Positions 1 to 11,228 of a stretch of DNA of 64,000 bases are shown here, piece after piece (the stretch's first letter is position 1; each line of letters opens with the position of its first letter). This stretch comes from Amylostereum areolatum (taxonomy: Eukaryota; Basidiomycota; Agaricomycetes; Russulales; Stereaceae), in contig SAXG01000024.1 of NCBI GenBank assembly GCA_012932865.1, forward strand, positions 496,001-560,000. Direction: 5' to 3'. The notes below the pieces were generated by a model, which saw nothing but the letters and a program-made list of their open reading frames with translations, was not told the origin of the DNA and searched no databases. The position numbers and the translations under genes were made by a program.

Positions 1-32
1 ATATCGCTCACATACTTACTGTTTTCTCCTAG

Positions 33-2248
33 CCCACGCTGATCTCGTATGAAAATGCCAACTGCCCGATCCATGCATCTAGCGATGACCCTCACGCTTG
101 TGGGCGCCTTCAAGCTGAATACGACCGGTCCCGCAAAGAGATACAAGAGCTGGAAGCCAAATTGACACGTCTGCGGTAAGCCTCACGTTCTTTTGATCCC
201 CTGTCTAGCAAGAAATTTCTCAATCCGCACACGCAGAGTACTCGTCATCCAGCTAACTGCTATGCGTCCCGAGTTTGCCCCTGACAGTGCTGAAGGTTTT
301 CTCTTTCTCTCTTCCCTGTTTCCATGGTCTGACCACTGTGCACTTCAGCTCGCTGCATTCAGACTGAGCAGGTGAAGATGGTGGTTGCTGCTCGTGCCAT
401 TCACGATCCAGATACGCCGCCCTCTCCCCTCAACAATGACGACTATCCTTACGTCCTGAATTGGACTCGAGCTGCTCACAAGGCCATCAAGAACGAGCAA
501 GGGGATGTCACAACCCTATCTGGCACCGCGCATAGCGGAATCACCCTCCGCGGAGGGTCGCGCGCTGCACAAGACATCAACGTACTCATGACCTATATGG
601 TTGGTACCGATGGCACGCCTGTCAGTGGACATGTTGCGTCGGACATGCGCAAGTGTGCACGGGCAGCCTGGGGCTGGATACACGAGACGTGCGGCCTCTT
701 ACCAAGGACTTGGGGCAACGTCACGGCTCCGATGAAGGATGTATATTATTCTCGACTTGAGCGCGCCTTTCCTGAATTCCGCCTCTGTCATGAACATTGG
801 AAGGCAGACCAGCTTGCAATAGACTACTACCCGTCCTGGGCTGGCTACCGCCGAGGCAAGAAGCACGCGCGGAGCCCCACTGACACCACGGAGATGCCGT
901 CTCCCAAGCGGCATAATTCTGTGAGTTAATCTCTTCTGTTAGATGTGTCTTCACTCAATACGGTCCACTCGGTCCAGGAAGCATCGACATCCTCGACGCC
1001 TGCAGTCACTCCGGCCACCACTTCTGTTTCTCTCCCAGGTGCTGTCGACGATCCTGCACCTCATGCGGATCATGAACATAACAACACAGATACCCCAGAC
1101 AACAACTCCTGTTTGTTCTCAGCCATCTCTGCTACCATTTAAAACTGACCATCTAGTACTTTAGCGACTGAGACTACTGTGATCCCGCCTCCTGCTGTTG
1201 TCGTTACCGAATCTCAAGAAGCCAGTGGCACTCAAACTGAAAGTCCAGCCGCCTCCGCCGCTACCACCGTTGGTGCTGCCTCCGCCATTGCCTCTGTTGG
1301 TGCCGCCGCCGCCGCCGCTTCCGTCACTGCGTCCGCCGCCGCTTCCGTCACTGCGTCCGCCGCCGCTTCCGTCACTGCGTCCGCCGCCGCTTCCATCACT
1401 GCGTCCGCCGCCGCTTCCGTTACTGCCGCCGCCGCCGCTTCCGTCGGTGCCGCCTCCGCTGCCGTCTCTGCCGCGACCGGTGTTTCCAATCCCCTGTTTG
1501 TACTATCCCTATCGATTGTGATTCCGTATATACTAAACTCCTTTCTAGTGATGACCTGGACTTCAGGAGCACTCCACGTGCGTTGTTCTGACATGCAACT
1601 GTGTCCATGGTACTTACACCTTCCATCAGTGCCATCTACCACGATCGACATCGCTTCTTTGAATGCAGGTGTGTACACTTCTGCACCGCATATAGTCCTT
1701 TTGCTAATTTTGAACCTCAAAAGAGGATTCCAATGTGCCATCCATCGCAGACCCCACATTATCGACAGCAGCAAGCACAAGCGGGTCAGCTGGGGTGAGC
1801 ACCGCAGCCGCATCGGTCAGCACGAAGACCAAGAAGGCCCCGCGTCCCTACACCCCTGGAAAAAGGGATAACGCAGAGTATGTGACCTTACACTTTGGCG
1901 CACCGAGCTGTCCTGCTCATCTGATCATGTCATCCTCACTAGGAATCTTTGCGGCAGGGAATGGAAAGTCGCAAACCCCTCTGGAACGGAGCGCGAGTTT
2001 GAAGCATACTGGAAAGAACCCGACAACTCGGCAATCCGTGAGGTACAGTTGTCGAGTCTCTTGTTGGGAGTGGAACGAGACTGATGCCACACTGGTAGCA
2101 ATTCTCCGACCAGGAAAAAGAACTGGTAGGTACTCTCGACTTCCGTTGCCGAACGATGCTGACATTACACTCGATGCTCTAGGCTGCTGCTAAAAAAGCG
2201 GGTGCTAAGACTCGCGCAACTCGTGCGCGCACTAGTACCACGGCGTAG
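33..2248 (+). CDS. Multi-exon hypothetical protein with Ala/Ser repeats (5' partial)
   Basis: I do not recognise the family. Splicing in one consistent frame gives exons 33-175, 237-295, 349-920, 978-1110, 1165-1495, 1549-1577, 1630-1668, 1726-1877, 1943-2042, 2099-2125 and 2183-2248 (stop TAG). The gene enters the window from the left: the first exon opens at an acceptor (CTCCTAG) without an ATG. The N-terminal piece is a charged, probably coiled-coil stretch (EYDRSRKEIQELEAKLTRLR). A middle domain of about 180 aa contains conserved-looking Trp and Cys positions. Next comes a low-complexity Ala/Ser/Val/Thr tract from a 24-bp tandem repeat, then a short tail (QFSDQEKELAAAKK) and a basic C-terminus. 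Phases fit at every junction I checked, which argues for a real gene. A regulatory or nuclear role would be a guess. Confidence 0.55.
1310..1450 (+). repeat. 24-bp tandem repeat coding Ala/Ser/Val/Thr
   Basis: About five copies of a 24-nt unit (GCCGCTTCCGTCACTGCGTC plus CGCC) lie inside the exon 1165-1495. The unit is a multiple of three, so copy-number change keeps the frame. It encodes repeats of the type ASVTASAA. Copies differ by single bases, for example ATC for GTC near 1395. Confidence 0.8.
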
Positions 2249-3304
2249 GGACAACAGAGCCGCCTGAAAAACTATCAAAGGAGATTGAGTGGTACGTTGT
2301 CCGTCCTCTGCCCCGTAGAACGTGTACTAACGTAACCCGACTCACAAACAGTTCAACCACCCTCCGAAAAGGTGTAGTGACTTCAACAATCGGCGCCGTC
2401 ACATTCTCTTGTATGGTTCGACATTGACATCCGTTTGGCGTATATGATTCGGCTGTGGCCTCGCTTTGTATCTATGTCTATCACTTGTAGAGCTGGTTAC
2501 TTGAAATACACGGTGTTGATCTGTATAGCTGTCCTCGAAGTGTATCGATTTGCGGTCAATGTCTGTGTCGACACCCTCTCGAAATCTATTGGTATGTATC
2601 GTTCCTTCCGTCTGGAGTCATGTGGAAATCTCTCGATCTCTATGGGACTGTATTGGTGGCTGTAGACAACCCGCAGATCGTCATCGGGGCCCATCCCGAC
2701 GCGTATCACTGCCTCTCGAATTTGACCTATAATATGGTCATTTTTTGATAGACACCTATACATTTTGATCTCTCTCTCTCTCTCTTTCTCCCTCGATCCT
2801 ACTCGACGGACTTCTGACTGGGCTGCAATACCCGAGCCGCCGCTGCCGCCCCCAAAGCCTCTTTCAGGATCATGACTTCCTTCTTGCAGTCTCGGTGCTC
2901 TAGTTATTGCTTTCTACCCTTGTTATCGTCGTACTCTTGTTGTGCGTCTGCTTCTGTATTGCTTTGTGTCGTTTTATCACGCTCATCACACACATCGCTC
3001 ATTACACCCATCGCTTTGTTGTCCGTTGCCGGTACAGAAGATATCTATTTTATGTGATTCTCGTGAATGACTCGATGGCAAGGCTAAGTTCCAGGTCTCC
3101 TACGGACGGCCATCTGCACGCTTAGCAGCCTTAGGCCCCAGCTCCTCGCTTGCCGATCGTTTCCCCATGACCGATCCTGCAAGACCATCAGTGCAACCCT
3201 TTTATTCTGCTGGGGGCCTCTGGCGCTGAACGCCCTCACCGTACTACCACTCCTCGCACAGCTTCTGAAAACCCGACTTCACCTCGACGTGGCCGGTACT
3301 GAAG
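2249..3304. other. Intergenic; CT-rich run and a possible orphan coding tail
   Basis: No complete gene can be supported here. A pyrimidine run, (TC)n, lies at about 2769-2795. From about 3074 to a TGA at 3229 one plus-strand frame is open and reads like protein (DGKAKFQVSYGRPSARLAAL onwards). A convincing upstream exon was not found, so this may be the last exon of a decayed gene. Confidence 0.35.
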
Positions 3305-3579
3305 TCGCTCCATAATTGGGAGCGTAAAGATTTTGAACGGGGGCGCCATGTGGCGGCGTGGCGTGGCGGCGTGGCGGCATGGCGTGGCGCGTGTAAACTG
3401 AAACCGTGAAACTTAAGACAACTGCCATGGCGCCATGGCGCATCCTTTCTTTAAGTTTCTTTTCTTTTCTTTAAGTTTCTAAGGCATCCAGCGCCATGGC
3501 GCCATGGCGGCGAGACCTCGTGCGCAGTGCACCATACAATATATATAGACTCACTCTGCACGTCGTTGTTCTCTCGTGA
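3305..3579 (+). promoter_or_regulatory. Promoter with GCCATGGCGCCATGGC palindromes and TATA box
   Basis: Directly upstream of the ATG at 3580. It contains a CCATAATTGG element (about 3312), a TTGAACGG motif, a GGCGTGGCGGCGTGG-type repeat (3350-3395), palindromes at 3424-3440 and 3491-3510, and a TATA-like ATATATA at about 3540. The same elements in the same order lie upstream of the minus-strand gene starting at 13432. Confidence 0.6.
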
Positions 3580-6376
3580 ATGCCCCCTCCCCCACAGGGT
3601 CCCTGCGACCTTTGTGGCGGCGTTGTCGACCCTTTCCTTACCGTCAACATCGGATCATCGACTCCGCAGAACCGTGGACGTATCCAGCGTCGGGTACGCC
3701 TTCTTATCGTCCGTTTACGCACTCCAGCCCGGCATGCTTATACGTCTGTGACCCTTCTGCTTCCAGTGTTCGGGTTCGGGCTGTCCCTTCACCATCTTCT
3801 ATACTCCTCAAATTCAATCCGATAACCCTCAGGACGCTTTTCGTGAAGCAGAGGCAATAACAAAGCTCATCAACAGCGACCCGTCATCTTCAACATTCTT
3901 TGCCTACTTTCCCCAACACGACACTACTACGTCCTCTCCCTCATCTACATTTTCTGGACCCCATTCGTCGTCTACACGACCTTCTGCGAAGCCATTCCAA
4001 CGTCGTGTCTCTTATCACAGACGCACTGGTACGTGTATTCTTCATGATCACTATATTCTATCTAACCCTGAGTCATTGCTCTCGCTCATAGTTTCTATGA
4101 GCGACCTCGATCCCTCACTCTGCGTTAACCGCCACAAGGGACTCTGCACTAGCAGGAGCAAGAAGTTTGCGAAGGACCTACAATGTCGCCATAATCGATG
4201 TAGCCCCTGCTGTATCAAAGATGCTCACGTTCTCGGGCCATGTGACGTGCCTAAGCACCGTCCCGCCAAAGTTGTTCGGGCTTTGACTTCTTCTGATAAT
4301 ACTCCCTATCCGTCTTCGTCCACTGCTGCATCTTCCACCTCCGTTTCGAAGGCTACCTCAAGTTCATCGGCATCGGCGTCCAGAACGCTCGCTCATCCGG
4401 TCCAGAATACATGGACCCAGGTATCAGAAGGAGTCATTGCCGATCGGAAGCGTGTAGTCGGCGAACGTCAGGCTGAAACAGCGAGAAAGCGAGAGATTAC
4501 GATCAAGGTTTGGCGTCAGGTGCGTGCGTTCCACAATACGGTTTGTGGGTGTACTAACTCTCCTCTCTAGGCAGGTGTTGGCCCCGACACAATACAAGAG
4601 CCAGTTCCATTCTACCCTATATTCAAGCTCGACGATTCCAGCGCGTCAGGACTCCTCTTTCCACCCTCCTCTACACCGTCTATGCGCCTCTGTGCGCAGA
4701 TCTTTGCTCCGGAGAAGCGTACATGGGTAATCACGGCGGCCGGGGCATCGAGAACGCTGTCTGGTGCAGAGACCGAACTCCTTATCCGTGCAATGCCGAA
4801 CGGCATCGGCGGGCCTTACCTTCAGGATCAAGACTGCCTAGAGTTGCCCCCATACGCGCGTTCAAAGAAACGCGCGCATTCTCCCTCAGACCCATCTGAA
4901 CAGCCACCTCTGAAGCGAGTCCCGTCTTCCCCAATCCCGTCTTCCCCTGTTCCAGCTTCTCCACCTCTTCCCTGTCGAAAAGGTAGCTTGCGACGCATCA
5001 TGTCATCTCCTGGGCCTGTCAGAAGCGATGGTAGCGGCGGATCGACACTTCTCAGGGTGGACCCGCGTGCACGCGCCCCAGCGGACACGGCCAGGTTGTC
5101 GGTGGTTGCGCGCCTAGGCATTCAGGATCTGGCACAAAACGACTGGCTCCCATCTATCCTTGAGTTTGAAGAGGTATGCGTGCTATGTCAGTTGATATCC
5201 CAGTATATGGTTTCTCACCCCTTTCTTTTGTGCCAGGGCGACACCGAGATCGACAATCCAGAAGTGAAGCCTCCCAGCCCAACGACAGCTTCGTGCGTGG
5301 ACCATGCTATTTCGACAAATGACGCAGTGGAAGGCGCTGCGGTATTGCCTTCAGCGGCTGTGGCTACGACGCCCACACCCACTACGATGCCCACACCCCC
5401 ACCAACCATTCCGATCCACATCCCCTCCGATGCCCATCTCCAGGATACCCCTTCCGAATCCCCGTCGCCTATCGTAACATCTCGGCGTTTCAACTCTCGC
5501 TCCCGTTCGAGTTCCTCGACAACCCTCAAATTCCCTTCCGAGTTCTCCTTTTCCGCGATCTGGAAGGGCGTCGAGGAAGTCAATAAGGCAGTTGTGGTGG
5601 AGCCGAAGAAGGGAGGGCCGAGGGAGACCCAGTCTAGCGCGGTCCTCAGGGTTTTTGGCTTGAGGACGTGTGGGGCGTCGACCTTCCGATATGTTGTGCA
5701 GGTTCTCCACATGGGATCACCAGCGACCTGGAAGCGTTACCTTGCTTTGGGCTCGTCTACAGCGGCAGCATTTGGGAACTACCGACACGAGGTACGCGGC
5801 GCATCCCCGGACGCAAAACTTCCCTGGGAGGATGGGGGGGTGGCACTTGACTCAGCAGGATCTCCGGCCTCATCGGCGTCGCCCTCCCCACCTCCCCAAC
5901 TGTTTTATGAGGGCGCTGCTCTCCCCTCACCATCATCCTCCCTTTCTGGCACCACTTCAATGTCTTCTCCAGCCCTCCCATCCCAGATAGAAGAGTCTTC
6001 CGGTATCTCGTCGCCTGCCAACGCGATTCTCTCAAATACTCGGAACGGCTCCCTTTCAGGTCCCGACACCTTCACCAACCTTGGAGGAGCGCACGGTGTA
6101 GCATTTGATTACGCCGCTACTCAATCTTTCGGCGATCTGTTCGCCCTTCTAGATGGCACAGCCATCGCCCCGTCGTCGATGGACGATGCGGCTCTGTTTG
6201 CGGACGACATGGCTCCACGTACTAGTACAGACAATCTACTACATACACACACAGAAATCTCCACCTTTTCTCCCACAGGCGACTCCGTTCCAATCGAAGA
6301 CTGGCAGCCATGGGATTATGGTGCTTTCATCCCTACTCCTAACACTCTCCAAGCCATTAACGAAGCTATCTCTTAA
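3580..6376 (+). CDS. Cysteine-cluster protein of unknown function, five exons
   Basis: Exons 3580-3693, 3767-4028, 4092-4519, 4571-5173 and 5237-6376 join in one frame to 849 codons including the stop. All introns are GT...AG and 51-73 nt long. The protein begins MPPPPQGPCDLCGG, a CxxC motif at residues 9-12. A second cluster near residues 130-180 includes NRHKGLC and CRHNRCSPCC, then a further Cys, so it looks metal-binding. The rest is Ser/Pro-rich with a basic RSKKRAHSPS-like stretch, a short conserved-looking segment around WKGVEEVNKAVVV and an acidic, aromatic C-terminus (DSVPIEDWQPWDYGAF). This suggests a nuclear factor, but that is inference. An alternative 60-nt in-frame intron at 6219-6278 is possible. 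The promoter resembles that of the KDZ-associated gene at 11-13 kb. Confidence 0.6.
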
Positions 6377-7216
6377 TCCATCCTGTCTTGACCTTAGATA
6401 CTACATCCCCCCCCCGCGTATATTATGTATCTTAGTTGCACATAATTCTAGAGATCCATAATACAGAAGTTTTTCATACCCCACCAACATGCACTTCACT
6501 TCCGAAGCATCTCGGCCGTCTCCATTTTTCTCTTGCTGTTGCCTCTTGCATCCAACACGGCCCTCTGCGTGGTGTCGTGCGATGCACGCATCAACAAGAA
6601 CTTTGCCATCGTGCGTGTTCGACTTCAGCTCGCAACAACGCACGCATCCGCTCCCTCAACGTACAGCAAGCAATGTGGAGGATGGGGAAATAAAAGCGGA
6701 TAGTGGAGAACAAGAGGATAAAGGTCTGTGATCAGCCGCACTCCCCTCACACACTCACACTTTCCTCTACCTCCCGCGACGATTTCCTCCCGCCACAGAC
6801 CACGACACAGACCTCTCGCAAGCACGAGACGGACGGCGCGCACGGGACGAGACGCGTTACAGCTCCCCGCAAAGTTGTCATCGCTGTCGGCATGCGCAGG
6901 GGCAACCGCCCACTCGTTGCAAGCCCCAGCATCCCCGCAAGCCGTACACGACGTTCCACACGTATGCGCGTGCATCGTATGACACGGCGTCAGGTGTCGC
7001 GATGGCGTGTGTTGGCCGTGAAGGTAGGCCATGGATTCTAGCAGAAGGTCAGCCGTCGACAGTTACAGAAGGAACGATGGCTGACCGCCTCTCTTTCCAA
7101 CAGATTGCCCTGCCGTCCCCAAGTCCCTCCGCCATCGCCACTGCCTTCCATCCCCAGCCCACCTCTCCTCCATGTTTCTCAGTGGTTGTCGTCGCAGCAC
7201 GACCGCTGCAGGGACC
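6377..7216. other. Intergenic, nothing firm
   Basis: This lies between the convergent ends of the cysteine-cluster gene (plus) and the bHLH gene (minus). Several open frames overlap on both strands, but none shows a recognisable domain, consistent splicing or coding-like composition. Confidence 0.4.
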
Positions 7217-8300
7217 CTAGCGCCGTGGGCAGGAACCGGGGATACTGAATCGGGGGGATGCATACATCTCTGTGAAGCCCGCCTCGAGCAGCCTCCGCAC
7301 GTCCGCGTCCTCCCAGAATACGAGCTTCTCCTTGGCCCTGCCCGGCTGCAGCTGCTTCAACACTGGCTGCGCCGTGTACCGCGCCCGCGGCGGCGGCGGG
7401 ATGTACTCGGACATGGCCGCACGCTGCCCGGCGGTGTTGAGCATGAGCGCCTCGTTAACCCTGCGCCGCGGACAAAAGCATCAGTTAGGACGGGTGCAGA
7501 GAGAGGAGCCGAGAGCGGCGAGTGACTCACCCTTGAAGGCGCCGGGTCTCGTTCTCCGCGTTCTGAAGCCGTGTCTGCAGCTGCTGCTGCGTCATCTCGA
7601 GGTACTTGATGTCGCTCGTCGCTCGGTGGAGGAACGAGACCTTGCTCGATTTCTGGTTCGACACCGGGAGGACGTCCTTGAGACGGCGGTAACCGTCCCG
7701 AAGCTCGTCGCGCCTCCTTTGCTCCGACTCGATGCGCTGACGGCGGATCTCCTCGCAGCGACTAAGGGCCCTAGGGAACGGATTAGCAGAAAAGAGAAAA
7801 GGGAAGGATCAATGAAAAGATGTGTATGTACACCTTATTGGAGCTGCTGCTGGGGAAGCTGGGGATCGGCGCAAAATCGTCATTGTCGTCCGAAAAGTCC
7901 TCCTGCTTGGCCGCGCGCCGCTTGCGGGCCATGGCACTATGGGTGATGCGTGGGGAGATGGCGATGGGGTTGTAGCGGTGGGAGCGGGGAATGGCGGCAA
8001 GGGAGGGCGAGTGGGTTCCAGAGCCACGGCGGGTTCCGCCCAATTGCATGCTGCCCGAAGACATGTTGCCGGTGCTGAGGAGGTTGGGGCGGATGCCGCT
8101 GTTCATGGGAGTAGTGTGGGGGCGGGCGGAGCTGGTCGTGGTCGTGTACGAAGGACCGGAGAAGGTGTACTCGGTCATGGGGTTGACGAGATTGAGCCCG
8201 GTGAAGCTGAGGTGGGGGGACAACACTAAAAGGAGAGGATGATGTCAGAGGCGGAGGGAATAAACAGAGATGGAAATAGGTACGTACAGTGCATGGGCAT
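7217..8300 (-). CDS. bHLH transcription factor
   Basis: Four exons (8300-8288, 8225-7832, 7770-7531, 7460-7217) splice to 297 codons including the stop. The first exon is only MPMH plus one base. The N-terminal half is Ser/Thr/Pro-rich with a basic MARKRRAAKQEDFSDDNDDF segment. Exon 3 encodes a textbook basic helix-loop-helix: EEIRRQRIESEQRRRDELRD (basic region and helix 1), a loop with LPVSNQKSSKVS, then helix 2 with FLHRATSDIKYLEM and a Gln-rich heptad extension. The Glu-x-x-Arg-Arg core predicts E-box binding as a dimer. The C-terminal exon has a PPPPRARYTAQPVLKQL stretch and no known domain. The donor at 7832 (GTACAT) keeps the frame; the GT two bases earlier would give an immediate stop. 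The DNA targets are unknown. Confidence 0.85.
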
Positions 8301-8718
8301 GATAGCGGTTGCGGCGCACGACAGCGACCACACGTCTGGGACCAAATGAGTACGGCCGCGCTCACGAATCGTGTGATGAGCGTGAGGCGGATACGTACTC
8401 CACGCGTCGCGGGCAGATGTATAAGTACGAGTACCAATGCACAGAATTTACGAAAGGTCTATTGAAGGTGATGATCAGCAATGCACTGGCTGCATGGATG
8501 ACAAGGTAAGACATACCGGATAATTGTGAGGGACGGGGACGAGTACGACTACGAACATCTGTACGAAACGCGGATCCAACACCGAAGTGAGCGGCGCTGT
8601 CACAGCTGAGCTTGCGATCACGCGGCGGCTGTCAAAAACAGGTCAGCATATATATAAAAGGATGGTGAAAAAAATCGAACGTTGCTTACCTACCAACCTC
8701 CCCCAACGGTACGTCGCA
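8301..8718. promoter_or_regulatory. Divergent intergenic region, bHLH and TET-like genes
   Basis: This is a head-to-head spacer. A TATA-like TATATATAAAAG at about 8649-8660 points toward the plus-strand gene. No coding frame here is convincing. Confidence 0.4.
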
Positions 8719-11018
8719 ATGAGCCTTGCACCCCGTTCCAACCTACCGTACGTCCCATCGAGGCCGCTCTACCCCCCGACGAGTGCAGGCGCTGCACACA
8801 GCGTAACTCTCGTCGAGAGCGGCCTCGAAGCGCGCCCGTAGCGGTCATCGGCAGCGTCGGCGTTGCGTTTGCAGGTAGCAAACCCGTCGAGCTGTACGCG
8901 GACGCACGGGCTGAGGTCGTGCAGTGCTCGACCCCGCTGCTGCTATGTGCTCCAGACGGGGTCGCTGCGAGCCGACTGCGACGCGCAACGGGACGCGCCT
9001 TGGACGCGTCTTGGACGCGACGCGTCCGAGCGCGTCGACGGTTTCCCACGTTCTCCCCCCCTTCGCTCCGTTCCTCACGAGTCACCGGCCTCACCCTCAC
9101 CCTCACCCTCACCCTCTCCAGACGACCCCCCCTCAACACCTGGCACGGTATAATGGCGCGGACCCCTGTGCGTAAAATCTTACCGCTGCTCGTAGCCAAA
9201 CTCATACCCCTCGCAGCTTCGTCGCTCGGAGCGTTTGCGCCGACATAGCTCTCCGCTCTCGCCTCCTCCGTCTCCGCCACCGCCTCCACCACAAGCACGA
9301 ACGCCGCCACGCGGCTCACCCTTCCAATCGCATGCAAAACCGTGCAGCCCGCACACAGACGCGTTCCCGGACCTGCGACGTCTCTTCCCAGGAGACCGCG
9401 ACGTCTTCGATGTCGTGGATATCGAAATCGACATCATGGATCTCTACCAGGCTGCTGTTGCGCGCGAAGTCGACGAACCGGACTCGGACTTGGAGGAGGC
9501 TGAGGAGGACGAGGACGAAGAGCAGGCTGAGGCCGGCAGAAGTAGAATTGCTGGGGAGCGGGATAGGTGCGTCGCCTCCGTGCTGGTCACTGACAGCGCT
9601 GACGCTTCGTCTATTACAGCTCACCCTCTCCTTCAGTACAGTCCCGGACCCCTCTCGATGGGTTCGCCTTCAGGCAAATAGGACAACACGTGCATCGGCC
9701 TGCGGCGGCCGGCAGTTCATCCAGCACCCAGCTCACCAAGGCAGAGCGTCGCAAACGAGCGCAGGAGCGTGCGCGGGCAAATACAGCCATTCTGAAATTC
9801 AAAATGCGACCGCACGTCATCCACAAGTACACGAAGATCATGCAATTCAAGTGCACCATTGCCGCTCGCGACCTACCTCATACGAAAACCGCATGGTTGG
9901 GACGTGAGGCTCTCCCCGATGGCGCCCCCGCAAGCCTTCGAAAGATACGCTGGGATGGACGGTGGGTCTCTCCCTCCTCTAGCATGCCTCAGCTCACAAG
10001 TATGCACGTATGCAGTAAGCCGCTCGTCTTGTCGATAGAAACGGCTACATCATGTGTGCCATGCACGGCCGCCCCGACGATCCAACCTGGGACGAGGCGT
10101 GTGGCCGCGTCTGTCTCAAGCTGGTCGACCTTGGGCAACGTTTCTACTTCAATGAGACCGACTCGAAGCATCGGCGTGGTGAGTACCCGTGCTTCCATGC
10201 CGGGGTATCCTACGGAGGTGGACAAAAGGTTTGGCTGATTAGTTTTGAACATCACCTGCTGCTTCTAACCGTACCGACAGGGCCCGATGAACCGCAAGCA
10301 AGCCAGCAAGGGCAAGCAGACCGAGGTTGATCGCCTTCTCGCGGACAACGACGTTATACGCCTAGCTGGCCACGGGAGCGGTACGTATGCATTGCCCCCC
10401 GACCTACATATACTTATGTGCACAATTATAGCGTCTTTTGCCACGACGGCCCCGAAGCTATTCAAGAAATTTGACGATACCCTTAACGCGCTATGCGAGC
10501 GCGACTCGAAGCTGAAACGTCCATACCCGAACTCGGTATGGGCAGCAACGACATTCAACCTCGGAGGGCAAGTCATTACCACCCCGCACACCGACCACCG
10601 CAACCTTGCCAGCGGATGGTGCTCGATTACGGCGCTCGGGAACTTCGACCCTCAAGCGGGCGGCCACCTTGTCCTGCATTCACTTGGTTTGATTATAGAG
10701 TTCCCCCCAAACTCGGAGTGTTGCATACTCTCAGCATGCATCGTTCACTCGAACACACCGGTCCAGCCTGGCGAGGTTCGGTGCTCTATCACCCAGTACA
10801 GTGCAGGGGGTTTGTTCCGGTGGGTGGCCAGCGGATTTCGGAAGCTGGGCGATCTGGCGGTGCATGACCCTCAGCGGAAGGTGGAAATGGAGGCGGCAGA
10901 TCCCACGCGGTGGGATACCCATATCTTGTTGCTCTCGAAGGTGAAGGATCTCGCGGCAGATGTTTCTAACGTGTTCGGTGTGGAGATGGAGGTTGACGAT
11001 GGCTCAGGCAGTGTGTAG
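8719..11018 (+). CDS. TET/JBP-like 2OG-Fe(II) dioxygenase
   Basis: Fungal TET/JBP-type oxygenases are predicted to hydroxylate 5-methylcytosine or thymine in DNA. Well-supported exons are ...-9147, 9196-9566, 9620-9961, 10039-10228, 10281-10380 and 10432-11018. All phases match; the 51-nt intron 10381-10431 is in frame, so retention cannot be excluded. The 5' part is uncertain; an ATG at 8719 with one or two very short introns is possible. The N-terminal half is Pro/Ser-rich, then acidic (DSDLEEAEEDEDEEQ), then basic (KAERRKRAQERARA). The catalytic region has the iron motif H-x-D (TPHTDHRN, His codon 10587), a GNFDPQAGGHLVLH core, a distal His (VHSN, 10746) and the 2OG-binding Arg (EVRCSITQY, 10779), ending GGLFRWV. 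The iron and 2OG ligands look intact. The gene is tail-to-tail, 210 bp from the KDZ-associated gene, as expected from the known TET/JBP-KDZ association in basidiomycetes. Confidence 0.75.
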
Positions 11019-11228
11019 GGCACGCCATAATAGATTATGGAGTCAGACGCGTACGGAGTGAACAGCATGTACGAAGATCGACCGAGACGCGTCGAACGAC
11101 GAACTGTGACTCGCAACTCGCGTACCAATTTCTTACACACAAACCACACGCGGCGATCAAGAGCGAGGTTAATAGCAGCCAACACATGAGTTTAAATAGC
11201 ATAGTTATAAATGTGCATGTAATGGATA

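Noticed and set aside
1232..1813. 193-codon minus-strand frame opposite the Ala/Ser repeat
   Set aside because: It is the antisense of the 24-bp tandem repeat; the plus strand gives a phase-consistent spliced gene.
5792..5858. Possible 67-nt intron (GTACGC...AGCAG) in the cysteine-cluster gene
   Set aside because: Removal shifts into an Arg/Pro frame that loses the acidic, aromatic C-terminus; retained sequence keeps one good frame to 6376.
6625..7032. Cys/His-containing minus-strand frame of 135 codons
   Set aside because: No consistent Cys spacing, and equal-quality frames exist on the other strand; likely non-coding spacer between convergent genes.
9090..9120. CTCACC tandem units that look telomere-like
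   Set aside because: Only about four copies, and in frame within the oxygenase gene as Ser-Pro repeats; not the TTAGGG-type fungal telomere.
8690..9337. 215-codon minus-strand frame opposite the TET-like gene
   Set aside because: Arg-rich low-complexity antisense of exons that splice in phase with the 2OG oxygenase on the plus strand.
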